This document shows, piece by piece, positions 17,884-25,939 of a stretch of DNA of 41,509 nucleotides. Below the pieces are notes generated by a model that ran no database searches, was not told the origin of the DNA, and saw only the letters and a list, made by a program, of their open reading frames with translations. Positions within the stretch are counted from its first letter, which is position 1. Each line of letters begins with the position of its first letter. Both the position numbers and the translations under genes were made by a program. The DNA comes from Betaproteobacteria bacterium (GTDB lineage: Bacteria; Pseudomonadota; Gammaproteobacteria; Burkholderiales; SHXO01), in the NCBI GenBank assembly GCA_009693245.1, contig SHXO01000015.1:1-41509 (forward strand). The letters run 5' to 3'.

Positions 17884-18627
17884 ATGGGAAATCTTGACCA
17901 GCGAAGCGGCGGGCGAGCCCCAGCCACGGCTGCCAAGGCATCCGTCCTCGCGCGCGGACCAGCAATGGTAGCGAAATCCCGCCGCCATGATAGGATGCCC
18001 CCGGCTCAACTCGAACAACAATCGATGCCCTCGCCCATAACGGCCGTGGAGGAGTACGGCCTGACCGCCTCCGAGAAAGGGGTACTGGACTTGGCAGCCC
18101 GCGGCTACCAAAACTCCGAGATCGCCCAGCGCCGCCACGTGAGCGTCGGTACGGTGAAAGCGCAGATGCACAGCATCTTCGAGAAGCTGGGTACGCGCAA
18201 CCGCTTCGAAGCGTCTCTGCTGTACCGCATCGCGCTGAGCGTGGATCTGGACGAGCAACGCCGCGCCGAGGAAGGCGAGTTCGATTTCAGCTGGCTCAAC
18301 CAGGTAGCGCTCACCATGGAGCGCTGGCCCAAGTGGCATGTGCTGTTTCAGCAGGGCGAACCAGGCGAGAAGCTCTACTACATCACCCAAGGGAACATTC
18401 GCCTGAAGGAAAAAAAGAACGTCATCATGGGGCCGCGCGATCTGTTCGGCGAGATCGCGGTGTTCACCCCTGGGCACCGCCTAACCTTCACCGCCATTTG
18501 CGAGACCGATGTGAGAGTGCTCACCATGACTCGCGAACAAGTGCGCCGCTGCTACCTGGTATATCCGCAGTTCGCCATCTACATCCTGTTCAGCATCATT
18601 CGGCGGCTCATGGCGGACCGCACCTGA
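17884..18627 (+). CDS. Regulator with LuxR-type HTH followed by a cyclic-nucleotide-binding domain
   Basis: The 247-residue protein has a low-complexity basic N-terminus (1-55), a LuxR/GerE-type helix-turn-helix (about 58-112: LTASEKGVLDLAARGYQNSE, then VGTVKAQMHSIFEKLGTRNR), a linker, and a cyclic-nucleotide-binding-like domain (about 145-240: FQQGEPGEKLYYITQGNIRL and GPRDLFGEIAVFTPG). The beta-barrel has the usual FGEIA but lacks the Arg-Ser pair of cAMP-binding CRP, so its ligand may not be cAMP. CRP/FNR proteins have the sensor first and a winged HTH last; here the order and the HTH class differ. The start ATG at 17884 follows GGAGAAG; the frame is open upstream to 17803. It diverges from the TRAP dctQ gene, which it may control. 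Confidence 0.82.
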   Translation: MGNLDQRSGGRAPATAAKASVLARGPAMVAKSRRHDRMPPAQLEQQSMPSPITAVEEYGLTASEKGVLDLAARGYQNSEIAQRRHVSVGTVKAQMHSIFEKLGTRNRFEASLLYRIALSVDLDEQRRAEEGEFDFSWLNQVALTMERWPKWHVLFQQGEPGEKLYYITQGNIRLKEKKNVIMGPRDLFGEIAVFTPGHRLTFTAICETDVRVLTMTREQVRRCYLVYPQFAIYILFSIIRRLMADRT

Positions 18628-18675
18628 AAAGTTGAGTACACTTCCTTCCCCTCGATTTCCGCGAAGGAAGTGACC

Positions 18676-19134
18676 ATGACGGCTACCACTGCGAAGCGCT
18701 CGGCATCCGGATACGATCTCAGCCCGGTCAGCGGCAGGGAGCGCGACGAGCTTGCGCGCAAACTCACGCCCGAGGAACGCTACATCTTGCTGGATCACGG
18801 TACCGAGCGGCCCTTCTGCGGAATCTTGCTCAACCAAAAGCAAGACGGCGTCTATGCCTGCAAACTGTGCGGGCTACCTTTGTTCCAATCGGGATCCAAG
18901 TTCGAGTCCCACTCGGGGTGGCCCAGCTTCTACGAACCTTTCGATGCGGAGCATATCCGCGAGATCCGCGATACCAGCCATGGCATGGTCCGCACCGAAA
19001 TTCGGTGCGCGCGCTGCGACGGGCATCTCGGCCACGTATTCCCCGATGGTCCTCCGACGACCCACCAGCGCTACTGTTTGAATTCCGCGTCCATGGACTT
19101 CTTTGTCGAAGGCACGCAACCCGCCGCCGGCTAA
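18676..19134 (+). CDS. msrB: Peptide-methionine (R)-S-oxide reductase
   Basis: MsrB reduces the R form of methionine sulfoxide in proteins. The 152-residue product has both zinc-binding CxxC pairs (C62/C65 in CKLC, C111/C114 in CARC), the signature SHSGWPSFYEPF, GHLGHVFPDGPPTTHQRYC with catalytic C134, and LNSASMDF. All expected residues are present. A resolving cysteine may be C48. The ATG at 18676 with GAAGGAAG upstream is preferred to the GTG two codons earlier. The gene ends nine bases before the degraded putA. Confidence 0.96.
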   Translation: MTATTAKRSASGYDLSPVSGRERDELARKLTPEERYILLDHGTERPFCGILLNQKQDGVYACKLCGLPLFQSGSKFESHSGWPSFYEPFDAEHIREIRDTSHGMVRTEIRCARCDGHLGHVFPDGPPTTHQRYCLNSASMDFFVEGTQPAAG

Positions 19135-19143
19135 CCTCAAAAC

Positions 19144-22114
19144 ATGGCTGGCCCGCTATCGCGCCTTCCCTACCCATACCGGAACGAGCACGCCGTCGTC
19201 ACCGGCTTACTGGCCGGCCTTGGCGGCTACATTGATTGGACTTCGGTGGCATCCCAGGCGAAGCCCTGGGTGCAAGGGGTGCGGGAGCACCCGGCGCCGT
19301 TCTGGGTGTTGGAGTCCCTGCTAAAGGAATACCCCATCTCCAGCGCGGAAGGGCTGGCGTTGATGCGCTTGTCCGAAGCGCTGCTACGAGTGCCCGACGC
19401 GGAAACCGCCATGTTGCTTACAGCGGACCAATTGCGCGGCGCGGATTTCAAGGATGGATCGCAAAGCGTGCTGGCCAGCCTATCTTCGGCCGCCATCGCG
19501 TTATCGAATACCCTACTTCCAGATGCTGAACACCCCGGCATGCTGCAACGCCTGGGCGCCCAGACTGTTGTGGCCGCCGCCGTGCGCGGCATTCAACTGC
19601 TAGGCAGACAATTCGTATTGGGCCGCGATATGAGCGAAGCGTTGGCCCACGCGGATGCGCAGCGCGGCCGGTTTCCCCCGCCGCTATTCAGTTTCGACAT
19701 GCTGGGCGAGGGGGCTCGCACGGAGCAAGATGCGCGGTGCTACTTTGCGTCTTATCGGTCGGCGATCGCGGCCATAGCCGCGCACGGCACCCACGGCGTG
19801 CTGGACGAAAATGACGGCATCTCCATCAAACTTTCCGCCTTATTCTCGCGTTACGAGGCCGCCCATCATGGCCGTGTGATGGCAGAACTGCTGCCTAGCG
19901 TGGTGGTGCTGGCGGATGCGGCGGCCGCCGCGAACATCAATCTCACCATGGATGCCGAAGAGAGCGACCGGCTAGAGCTCTCCCTGGATGTGCTGGAGGC
20001 CGTGGCGCGTCATGCCGCGCAAGAACATCCCCATTGGCGCGGCCTGGGCCTGGCCGTGCAAGCCTATCAAACACGCGCGCTGGACGTCGTGGAGGAGGTG
20101 GCACGGCTAGCGCGCAAACACGCGCCTGGTGAAGGGCGCCTATTGGGACGGCGAAGTCAAACGCGCCCAGGAACTTGGGCTGGAGAGCTATCCCGTCTTT
20201 ACGCATAAGCACCACACCGATGTGGCTTATCTTGCGTGCGCACGTGCGTTGATGCTGGAAAAAGACGGCATCTATCCGCAGTTCGCCACGCATAACGCGG
20301 GAACCATCGCCGCCATTCTGCAAATCTCCCGCACGCTGAAAGCCCCTTTCGAGATGCAACGCCTGCACGGCATGGGCGAAGGAATCTATCGCGAAGTGCT
20401 GCATCACGAACCCGGTCTGCCGCTTCGCATCTATGCGCCCGTGGGCGAGCACCGCGATCTGCTCGCTTATTTGGTGCGCCGCTTGTTGGAGAACGACGCC
20501 AACTCGTCCTTCGTGCACCAGCTCGCGGACGATGCGCTTGACGCCGGGGCACTGCTCGCCTCCCCGCTACGCGCCGCCACCACGCCAGGGCAAATTCTGC
20601 CGCGCCATCTATATTCGGACCGCGCAAACTCCAGGGGATTCGACTTGACCTGTATGGAGCACCGCCAGCCGTTGCTCGATGCGCTGTCCGCGGTAGAGGT
20701 ACCCCGTATAGCGATGAGCACGCCCGAAGACGCGCTTACCGCCATGCACTCGTTGCATGCCGCATGGGCGCCATGGAACGCCACCGCGCTGTAGGTTCGC
20801 ACCGGTGTACTAAACCGGGCGGCGGATGAGCTCGAAAAGAGATTCGACCGCTTCGCGGCACTGCTGGTTAAGGAAGGGCGCAAGACCTTACCCGACGCCC
20901 TCTCCGAAGTACGCGAGGCGGTGGACTTTTGCCGCTATTACGCAGGTCTTGCCCTGCGGCAACTCAAGCCCGTGGCACTGCCAGGTCCCACGGGAGAGAG
21001 CAACGAATTGCGGTTGCGTGGCCGAGGGGTTTTCGTGTGCATTTCGCCGTGGAATTTTCCACTAGCCATCTTCGCCGGACAGGTGGTGGCAGCGCTGGTG
21101 GCGGGGAACACCGTGGCGGCCAAGCCAGCGGAGCAAACGCCCGCGGTCGCGAGCGCCTTTGTCGCGCTCCTGCACGAAGTAGGTATCCCGCAAGATGCGT
21201 TGATCTTGGTGCACGGCGCGGGCGATGTCGTGGGCGCCGTGTTGGTCGCCCATGAGCACTGCGCGGGCGTGTGATTCACGGGATCGGTGCAAGTGGCCAG
21301 ACAGATTCAGCGCGCGCTGGCCGCCAAGACTGGTCCCATCGTTCCACTCATCGCCGAAACGGGGGGCCTCAACGCCATGATCGTGGATTCCACCGCGTTG
21401 CCCGAGCAGGTGGTGGACGCGGTGCTGCAATCGGCCTTCCGTTCCGCCGGCCAGCGCTGCTCGGCGCTGCGCTTGCTGTGCCTGCACGAAAGCGTTGCGG
21501 ATGCGATGACCACCATGCTCGCCGGTGCCATGCAACAACTCGTGGTGGGCGATCCGCGCGAATGGTCCACGGACGTGGGCCCGGTCATCGATGGCGAGGC
21601 ACACGCGAATTTGCGAGGCCATGTAGAGCGCCTGCAACGCGAATCCCGTTTAGCGGGCAGCACACCCATGGCGGAAGCCCTCGGCACCACCCATATCATG
21701 CCCGTGGCCTTCGAAATCGCGCGAGTGGCGGATTTGAAGGAGGAGATTTTCGGCCCCGTGCTGCATATCGTTCGCTGGCGCGGTGCCATCGATGAATTGA
21801 TCGATGAAATCAATGAACTGGGATATGGGCTCACGCTGGGCATCCAAACCCGAATCGATAGCCGCGCCCGGTACATCGCACGCAGAATCCGCGCGGGAAA
21901 CGTCTACGTCAACCGCAACATGACCGGCGCGGTGGTGGGCGTGCAACCCTTCGGCGGCGAGGGCTTGAGCGGCACCGGCCCCAAGGGCGGCGGGCCGCAC
22001 TATCTACCGCGCTTTTGCGCCGAGCAAACGCTCACCATCAATACCGCGGCGGCCGGGGGCAACGTGGCGCTGCTGGCCGGAACGGCAGCGCCCCCTAAAT
22101 CCGCTTGGCGATGA
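19144..22114 (+). pseudogene. putA: Broken putA (proline dehydrogenase / P5C dehydrogenase)
   Basis: PutA oxidises proline to glutamate in two steps. The stretch encodes a nearly complete short-type PutA without the N-terminal ribbon-helix-helix DNA-binding region. The first part (19144-~20118) covers the N-terminal domain and half of the FAD barrel. Near 20119 the frame shifts: after LARKH the conserved RLVKGAYWDGEVKRA resumes in another frame, and about six conserved residues are missing, so roughly 17 bases were probably lost. The rest is in one frame but has TAG at 20792-20794 (WNATAL-stop-VRTGVLNRAA) and TGA at 21272-21274 (CAGV-stop-FTGS). The aldehyde dehydrogenase part still has IAETGGLNAMIVD and the catalytic cysteine in SAGQRCSALR. 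Sequence between lesions is well conserved, so inactivation looks recent. The end overlaps the EVE gene on the other strand by 20 bases. Confidence 0.9.
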
Positions 22115-22550
22115 TCTTCCATTCGGCGCTAGTCACCGGTGTGATGGATAGGCGGTTTCCTCGTTGCAATACGCGCATGCCCGCGAGCGCACCGAGGGTG
22201 CGCATCTCGGCGAGGCTGAGAAGGCGGGTCTTGCGCAGGAAGGTGACGTCCACGTGCACCCAGCGCGGATGGTCTCGCGTGGATTTTGGATCGTAGTATT
22301 TGCTTTCGGGATCGAACTGCGTCGCGTCGGGATAGGCGAGGCGGCTCACCTTCATGATGCCCGCGATGCCGGGTTCCGGGCAACTGGAGTTATAGAAGAA
22401 GGCTTCATCGCCCGCGCGCATCTCGCCGCGCATGAAGTTACGCGCCTGGTAGTTGCGTATTCCGGTCCAAGGCGAGGTTTTTTTCGGTGCCGCCGCCAGG
22501 TCCTCGATGCTGAATTCATCGGGCTCCGACTTCATGAGCCAGTAGTTCAT
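22095..22550 (-). CDS. EVE-domain protein
   Basis: The 151-residue product is a full EVE domain: MNYWLMKSEPDEFSIEDL at the start, TGIRNYQARNFMRGEMRAGD, FFYNSSCPEPGIAGIMKVSR and DVTFLRKTRLLSLAEMR. EVE domains are PUA-like folds that bind modified bases in nucleic acids; the cellular role of stand-alone bacterial members is poorly known. The gene is on the same strand as, and downstream of, zapB-zapA-6S RNA. It is tail-to-tail with the broken putA. Confidence 0.95.
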   Translation of the reverse strand: MNYWLMKSEPDEFSIEDLAAAPKKTSPWTGIRNYQARNFMRGEMRAGDEAFFYNSSCPEPGIAGIMKVSRLAYPDATQFDPESKYYDPKSTRDHPRWVHVDVTFLRKTRLLSLAEMRTLGALAGMRVLQRGNRLSITPVTSAEWKIIAKRI

Positions 22551-22587
22551 AGGCGGATGTTAATAGGCAAATGCCCGCGATAGTGGA

Positions 22588-22765
22588 GCCCCCCCGCGAA
22601 TGCCGTCAGACCGTGACTCTTGAACCTGCGGTTCAAGATCGGCCGCTTTCCGAGCACCTAAGGCACATCCGGCGAGGGACGCGCACACTGGCACTACATT
22701 GGGCCGCGGCCTAGTTTCCTACTTGGTTCGAAGAATTTACGGCCTATACAAACACCGCAGGGAGC
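22588..22765 (-). ncRNA. ssrS: 6S RNA
   Basis: On the minus strand the 3' part contains CTTGAACCGCAGGTTCAAG followed by AGTCACGGTCTGACGGCAT, which closely follows the 3' half of known 6S RNAs. The ends can pair: GCTCCCTGCGG near the 5' end with TCGCGGGGGGGC near the 3' end, with one bulged G. The span of about 178 bases is normal for 6S. It lies directly downstream of zapA, as in many proteobacteria. 6S RNA binds the sigma70 RNA polymerase and mimics an open promoter. The exact ends are estimated from the closing stem. Confidence 0.8.
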
Positions 22766-22818
22766 AAGTCGTGAAGCTGGATGGCGCCGCCCGTTGTTCG
22801 GGCACGAACTGCCTTGAA

Positions 22819-23112
22819 TTACTCGAACAACTCTTCCTGCGGCGCCACGGCGGAGTCGATATTAGCCGCCATCGAAATCATTCTACGTCGAAACTCGCCG
22901 ATGTCAAAACCCGCGTCGATGCGGGTGGAAAGATACTCGTGCGCGATGTTGAGCGCGGCCATGATGGCGATGCGCTCGTTGCCGATCACCTTGCCCTCGG
23001 CGCGGATTGCCTGCATCTTCGCATCGAGGTAATCCACCGCCTTGAGCAGGCCTTCCTTTTCCTCGTCCTTGCAATTGACGCGAAAAGACCGTCCCAATAT
23101 GCTGACGTCCAT
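22819..23112 (-). CDS. zapA: Cell division protein ZapA
   Basis: ZapA bundles FtsZ filaments at the division site. The 97-residue product starts MDVSILGRSFRVNCKDEEK, the family's N-terminal strand pair, continues with LLKAVDYLDAKMQAIRAEGK and NERIAIMAALNIAHEYL, and ends in a short coiled-coil tail. A longer upstream frame (to 23271) overlaps the zapB-like gene and lacks similarity. It follows the zapB-like gene by 14 bases and precedes 6S RNA. Confidence 0.95.
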   Translation of the reverse strand: MDVSILGRSFRVNCKDEEKEGLLKAVDYLDAKMQAIRAEGKVIGNERIAIMAALNIAHEYLSTRIDAGFDIGEFRRRMISMAANIDSAVAPQEELFE

Positions 23113-23126
23113 TCCCGGCTGGGGCG

Positions 23127-23324
23127 CTACTCGTCCTCGGGAATTCGGCTGAGGATCGTCTCCAGGCGCTCCTTGGCGTTGGAAATCTTCTCGGAGAGCT
23201 GCTTGTTGTCGCTTTGGCTCGCCGCTAGTTGCTGGCGTAGATCGTTGTTGTCGTGGCGTAGACGTTGGCATAGTTGGACCAGTTGGTTGATTTTGCCTTC
23301 GAGGTTGGTGATCTCACTTTCCAT
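23127..23324 (-). CDS. ZapB-like small coiled-coil protein (TIGR02449 type)
   Basis: The 65-residue product is a single predicted coiled coil: MESEITNLEGKINQLVQLCQ, then RLRHDNNDLRQQLA and a C-terminal ERLETILSRIPEDE. This matches the small protein family found directly upstream of zapA in beta- and gammaproteobacteria, thought to act with ZapA at the septum. A good promoter lies so close that the ATG may be the first base of the message. Confidence 0.88.
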   Translation of the reverse strand: MESEITNLEGKINQLVQLCQRLRHDNNDLRQQLAASQSDNKQLSEKISNAKERLETILSRIPEDE

Positions 23325-23330
23325 GGCCGC

Positions 23331-23359
23331 ACTATAGTGAGAGCCGGCCGTAAAATCAA
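23331..23359 (-). promoter_or_regulatory. Predicted sigma70 promoter for zapB-like/zapA/6S
   Basis: On the minus strand TTGATT (23354-23359) and TATAGT (23331-23336) are separated by 17 bases. The expected start site is about 23324-23325, at the A of the zapB-like ATG, so the transcript would be leaderless. Confidence 0.55.
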
Positions 23360-23402
23360 CCGCTAGCTCTGACCCTGGCGCTACGGCGTGATTTCCGCTC
23401 TT

Positions 23403-23430
23403 TTGTACGTATTCGTTCCTAGGCTAAAAT
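23403..23430 (+). promoter_or_regulatory. Possible promoter of the cobalamin-riboswitch transcript
   Basis: TTGTAC (23403-23408), a 16-base spacer and TAAAAT (23425-23430). The -10 is good, the -35 only fair. The predicted start lies just before the first conserved riboswitch bases. Confidence 0.45.
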
Positions 23431-23440
23431 GCCTGCCGCG

Positions 23441-23660
23441 ATGAGGTGCTCGGTCCGAATCCATCGGGCCAGAGTGAAACGGGAATCAGGTGCGGAAATT
23501 ATCCAAAGCCTGTACTGCCCCCGCAACGGTAAGTAGTTAGAAACCGCTTCCATCCTTGACCACTGTGGAGGTCTTCAAGAATCCATGGGAAGGTAAGGCG
23601 GTTTGAAGAGAGCGATCTCTTCAACCTACCAGTCCGGAGACCGGCCTCCTCGCCAACCCT
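23441..23660 (+). promoter_or_regulatory. Cobalamin (adenosylcobalamin) riboswitch
   Basis: The leader contains the conserved cobalamin elements in order: GAGGTGCTCGGT (from 23443), GAAACGGGAATCAGGTGCGG (23476-23495), GCCTGTACTGCCCCCGCAAC (23508-23526), and the B12 box AGTCCGGAGACCGGCCT (23631-23647). An AAGCGGTTT-type paired element lies between the last two. The long peripheral stem (about 23541-23605) is well formed. Cobalamin binding normally reduces expression of the downstream uptake gene. About 147 bases separate it from the receptor start, enough for an expression platform, though I could not identify a clear terminator there. Confidence 0.95.
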
Positions 23661-23807
23661 GAACGCCGCGGTGGGCAGCGGGGGCTTTCGATCATTCGTT
23701 TCGAAGTCCTCTCATGCCCTCGAAAACCTATCCAGATAGGGATAGCGCCGCGTTCTTTTCATAATCGTTTGGCGCGTGCGGCGGGCACGCTTACGCAGGA
23801 GAGTGCC

Positions 23808-25781
23808 GTGCGAGTGAAATACTTAATCCCCCTATTTTTTTCCCATGCTGGCGTAGCGCAAGACAATACGCCTGCCGAGCCTGTCACTGACGAAGTGGTC
23901 ATTACAGCGACGCGATTCGAGGAGCATAATCCTTCCGTGCCCATGCTGCAGGTGATCGGGAAAAAGGAAATCGAGGCAAGCGGCCAGCGCTTCTTGCCGG
24001 ACTTGCTTCAATTACAAAGTGGCATTTCCGTGCGGGACAACACGGGCAGCCCAGACAAGCAGGTGGACATGCGCGGATTCGGCGTCACGGGAGACCAGAA
24101 TACCGTGATCCTCATCGATGGCCAGCGTTTGACGGAGAATGAACTGGCCTCGGCGAACTGGTCGGCTATTCCCATCAGTAGTGTGGAGCGCATCGAAATC
24201 ATTCGCGGCGGCGCGGCTGTGCTTTACGGTTCGGGCGCCACGGGCGGGGTCATTAACGTGATCACCAAGAAGCCCGCGCCCGGCGCGCGCGCGGCCCAAG
24301 TGTCGGCCGGATTAGGCAACCATGCCACCACGGATGTACGGGCCAATGGCACCATCGCGAGCGACGTTCTAGGGATGACGCTGGCCTTGAACCGCTACGA
24401 TAGCGACAACTTCCGTGTAAACAACGAAATCTCTCAAACAGGGCTTAACGTCGGTTTCGATTCGCTAAATGCCGGCCCCCTGGTTTCCGTGCGGTTCGCC
24501 GCTGAAGAGCAGGATCTTCGCTTGCCCGGCGCGAGAAGCCGGGCGCAGTTGATCACGGACCGGCGCGGTACGGCTACACCCGATGACTTCTCCAGGCGCG
24601 ACAGCAAGCGCGTGGGTTTGACGGGAATCGTACCCGTGGCTGGCGGCGAGTTCCGCGCCGATTTGAGTTACCGGAATCGCGACACGTCGTCTTTTCAGAT
24701 TGGAACCAACGTGGAGGCGAAATCCGAGGCCTTTGCCGTGTCGCCTCGCGTCCGGCTACCCTTTCATCTCGGCGCGGTGGAATATGCATTCACCGCAGGT
24801 GTGGATTGGGACCGGTGGGATTACCAAAGCAACCGGGTTTCAACCTTCTCCACCACGGATCTTGCCTCCACACAGGAGAACCGTGCCGTGTATGCGCAAA
24901 ACACCTTCAGCTTCCCCAGCCTCACCACCCTCATCTTGGGCGGGAGAGCGCAGAAGGTGGAGTACGAAGCGCGCGACGCAGCCAGCGCCCAGCCATACGC
25001 CGCGGGTAGCCAATCGCGCAACCTGCAAGCCTATGAAGTCCAAGTGAAGCAAGCGTTCGGCGAGAGTTGGGTAGCCTATGGAAAGCTGGGCCAGAGTTTT
25101 CGCCTGGCCACGGTGGATGAGGTGTATGCCCCCTTTGGAGGACCTAGCTTCGACGCCATCGTAACTTTCCTGGGGCCACAGAAGTCCCACGACCGTGAAG
25201 TTGGGTTGCAAATGAAGCGGCGGCGTGTGCAGGGCAGGTGGGTGGCTTACCACATGAATCTCACCAACGAGATTCACTTCGATCCGGTCACTTTTTCCAA
25301 CACCAATTATCCGCCCTCGCAGCGCTACGGGTCCGAGTTCGATGTGGCCTGGCGGCTATCCGATCGATTCGTGATTCCCGGTAACGCCACTTATACGCGA
25401 GCGAAATTTCGCTCGGGTAGCGTTGGCGGCACGGATGTATCAGGCAAGGAGTTGCCGCTGGTGCCGCGCTACAAGGCCAACATCGGCTTATTGTGGAACG
25501 CGGCGGACACGGTCTCCGGCGGCGTGAGTTTGAACTGGGTGGGCGAGCAGCGCTTCGATAACGATGAATCCAACACCTTCGCGGACAAGATACCGGCCTT
25601 CGCCACGGTGGATACACGCCTTGGCGCGCGCTTCGGCCCCTGTCTTCTCTCCGGAGAGATTCGCAACCTGCTCAATGAGAAGTACTACACCTATGGGGTG
25701 AGGTCCCTCTCCTCCTTGAACTTCAACGCCTATCCGGCCGCGGAAAGATCTTTTCTTGTGACGGGGCAATGCCGGTTCTGA
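23808..25781 (+). CDS. btuB: TonB-dependent outer-membrane receptor, BtuB-like
   Basis: The 657-residue protein has a short signal peptide (about 1-17), a TonB box DEVVITATR, a plug domain (SGQRFLPDLLQLQSGISVRD, MRGFG, VILIDGQRL, IPISSVERIEIIRGGAAVLY, GSGATGGVINVITKKP) and a 22-strand barrel ending in the C-terminal aromatic SFLVTGQCRF. Vitamin B12 uptake is inferred from the cobalamin riboswitch in its leader; sequence alone would allow another TonB ligand. The start is uncertain: GTG at 23808 has an AGGAG site seven bases upstream and gives a leader peptide; a TTG 13 codons earlier is less likely. No cobalamin transport or synthesis genes follow. Confidence 0.9.
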   Translation: MRVKYLIPLFFSHAGVAQDNTPAEPVTDEVVITATRFEEHNPSVPMLQVIGKKEIEASGQRFLPDLLQLQSGISVRDNTGSPDKQVDMRGFGVTGDQNTVILIDGQRLTENELASANWSAIPISSVERIEIIRGGAAVLYGSGATGGVINVITKKPAPGARAAQVSAGLGNHATTDVRANGTIASDVLGMTLALNRYDSDNFRVNNEISQTGLNVGFDSLNAGPLVSVRFAAEEQDLRLPGARSRAQLITDRRGTATPDDFSRRDSKRVGLTGIVPVAGGEFRADLSYRNRDTSSFQIGTNVEAKSEAFAVSPRVRLPFHLGAVEYAFTAGVDWDRWDYQSNRVSTFSTTDLASTQENRAVYAQNTFSFPSLTTLILGGRAQKVEYEARDAASAQPYAAGSQSRNLQAYEVQVKQAFGESWVAYGKLGQSFRLATVDEVYAPFGGPSFDAIVTFLGPQKSHDREVGLQMKRRRVQGRWVAYHMNLTNEIHFDPVTFSNTNYPPSQRYGSEFDVAWRLSDRFVIPGNATYTRAKFRSGSVGGTDVSGKELPLVPRYKANIGLLWNAADTVSGGVSLNWVGEQRFDNDESNTFADKIPAFATVDTRLGARFGPCLLSGEIRNLLNEKYYTYGVRSLSSLNFNAYPAAERSFLVTGQCRF

Positions 25782-25847
25782 CAGACAACGCGCCGGACCC
25801 TTCCACCGAACCGTTGACCGGCGCGATGGCGCGTTCTATATCAGGCA

Positions 25848-25869
25848 CCGGATGCCAGCAAGCATCCGG
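25848..25869 (+). terminator. Hairpin after the BtuB-like gene
   Basis: CCGGATGC, loop CAGCAA, GCATCCGG: a perfect 8-bp stem 66 bases after the receptor stop. No T-run follows, so it is a weak terminator candidate. Confidence 0.4.
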
Positions 25870-25939
25870 CAATTGAATAACAAGCCGGGTCCGCCGGACC
25901 TGGATGTGCTCGAGCCGCAAGCAAATAATGGAGGAGTCC

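Noticed and set aside
21272-21274. Selenocysteine at the in-frame TGA of putA
   Set aside because: The position is not a catalytic cysteine of the aldehyde dehydrogenase domain, and the gene has other inactivating lesions.
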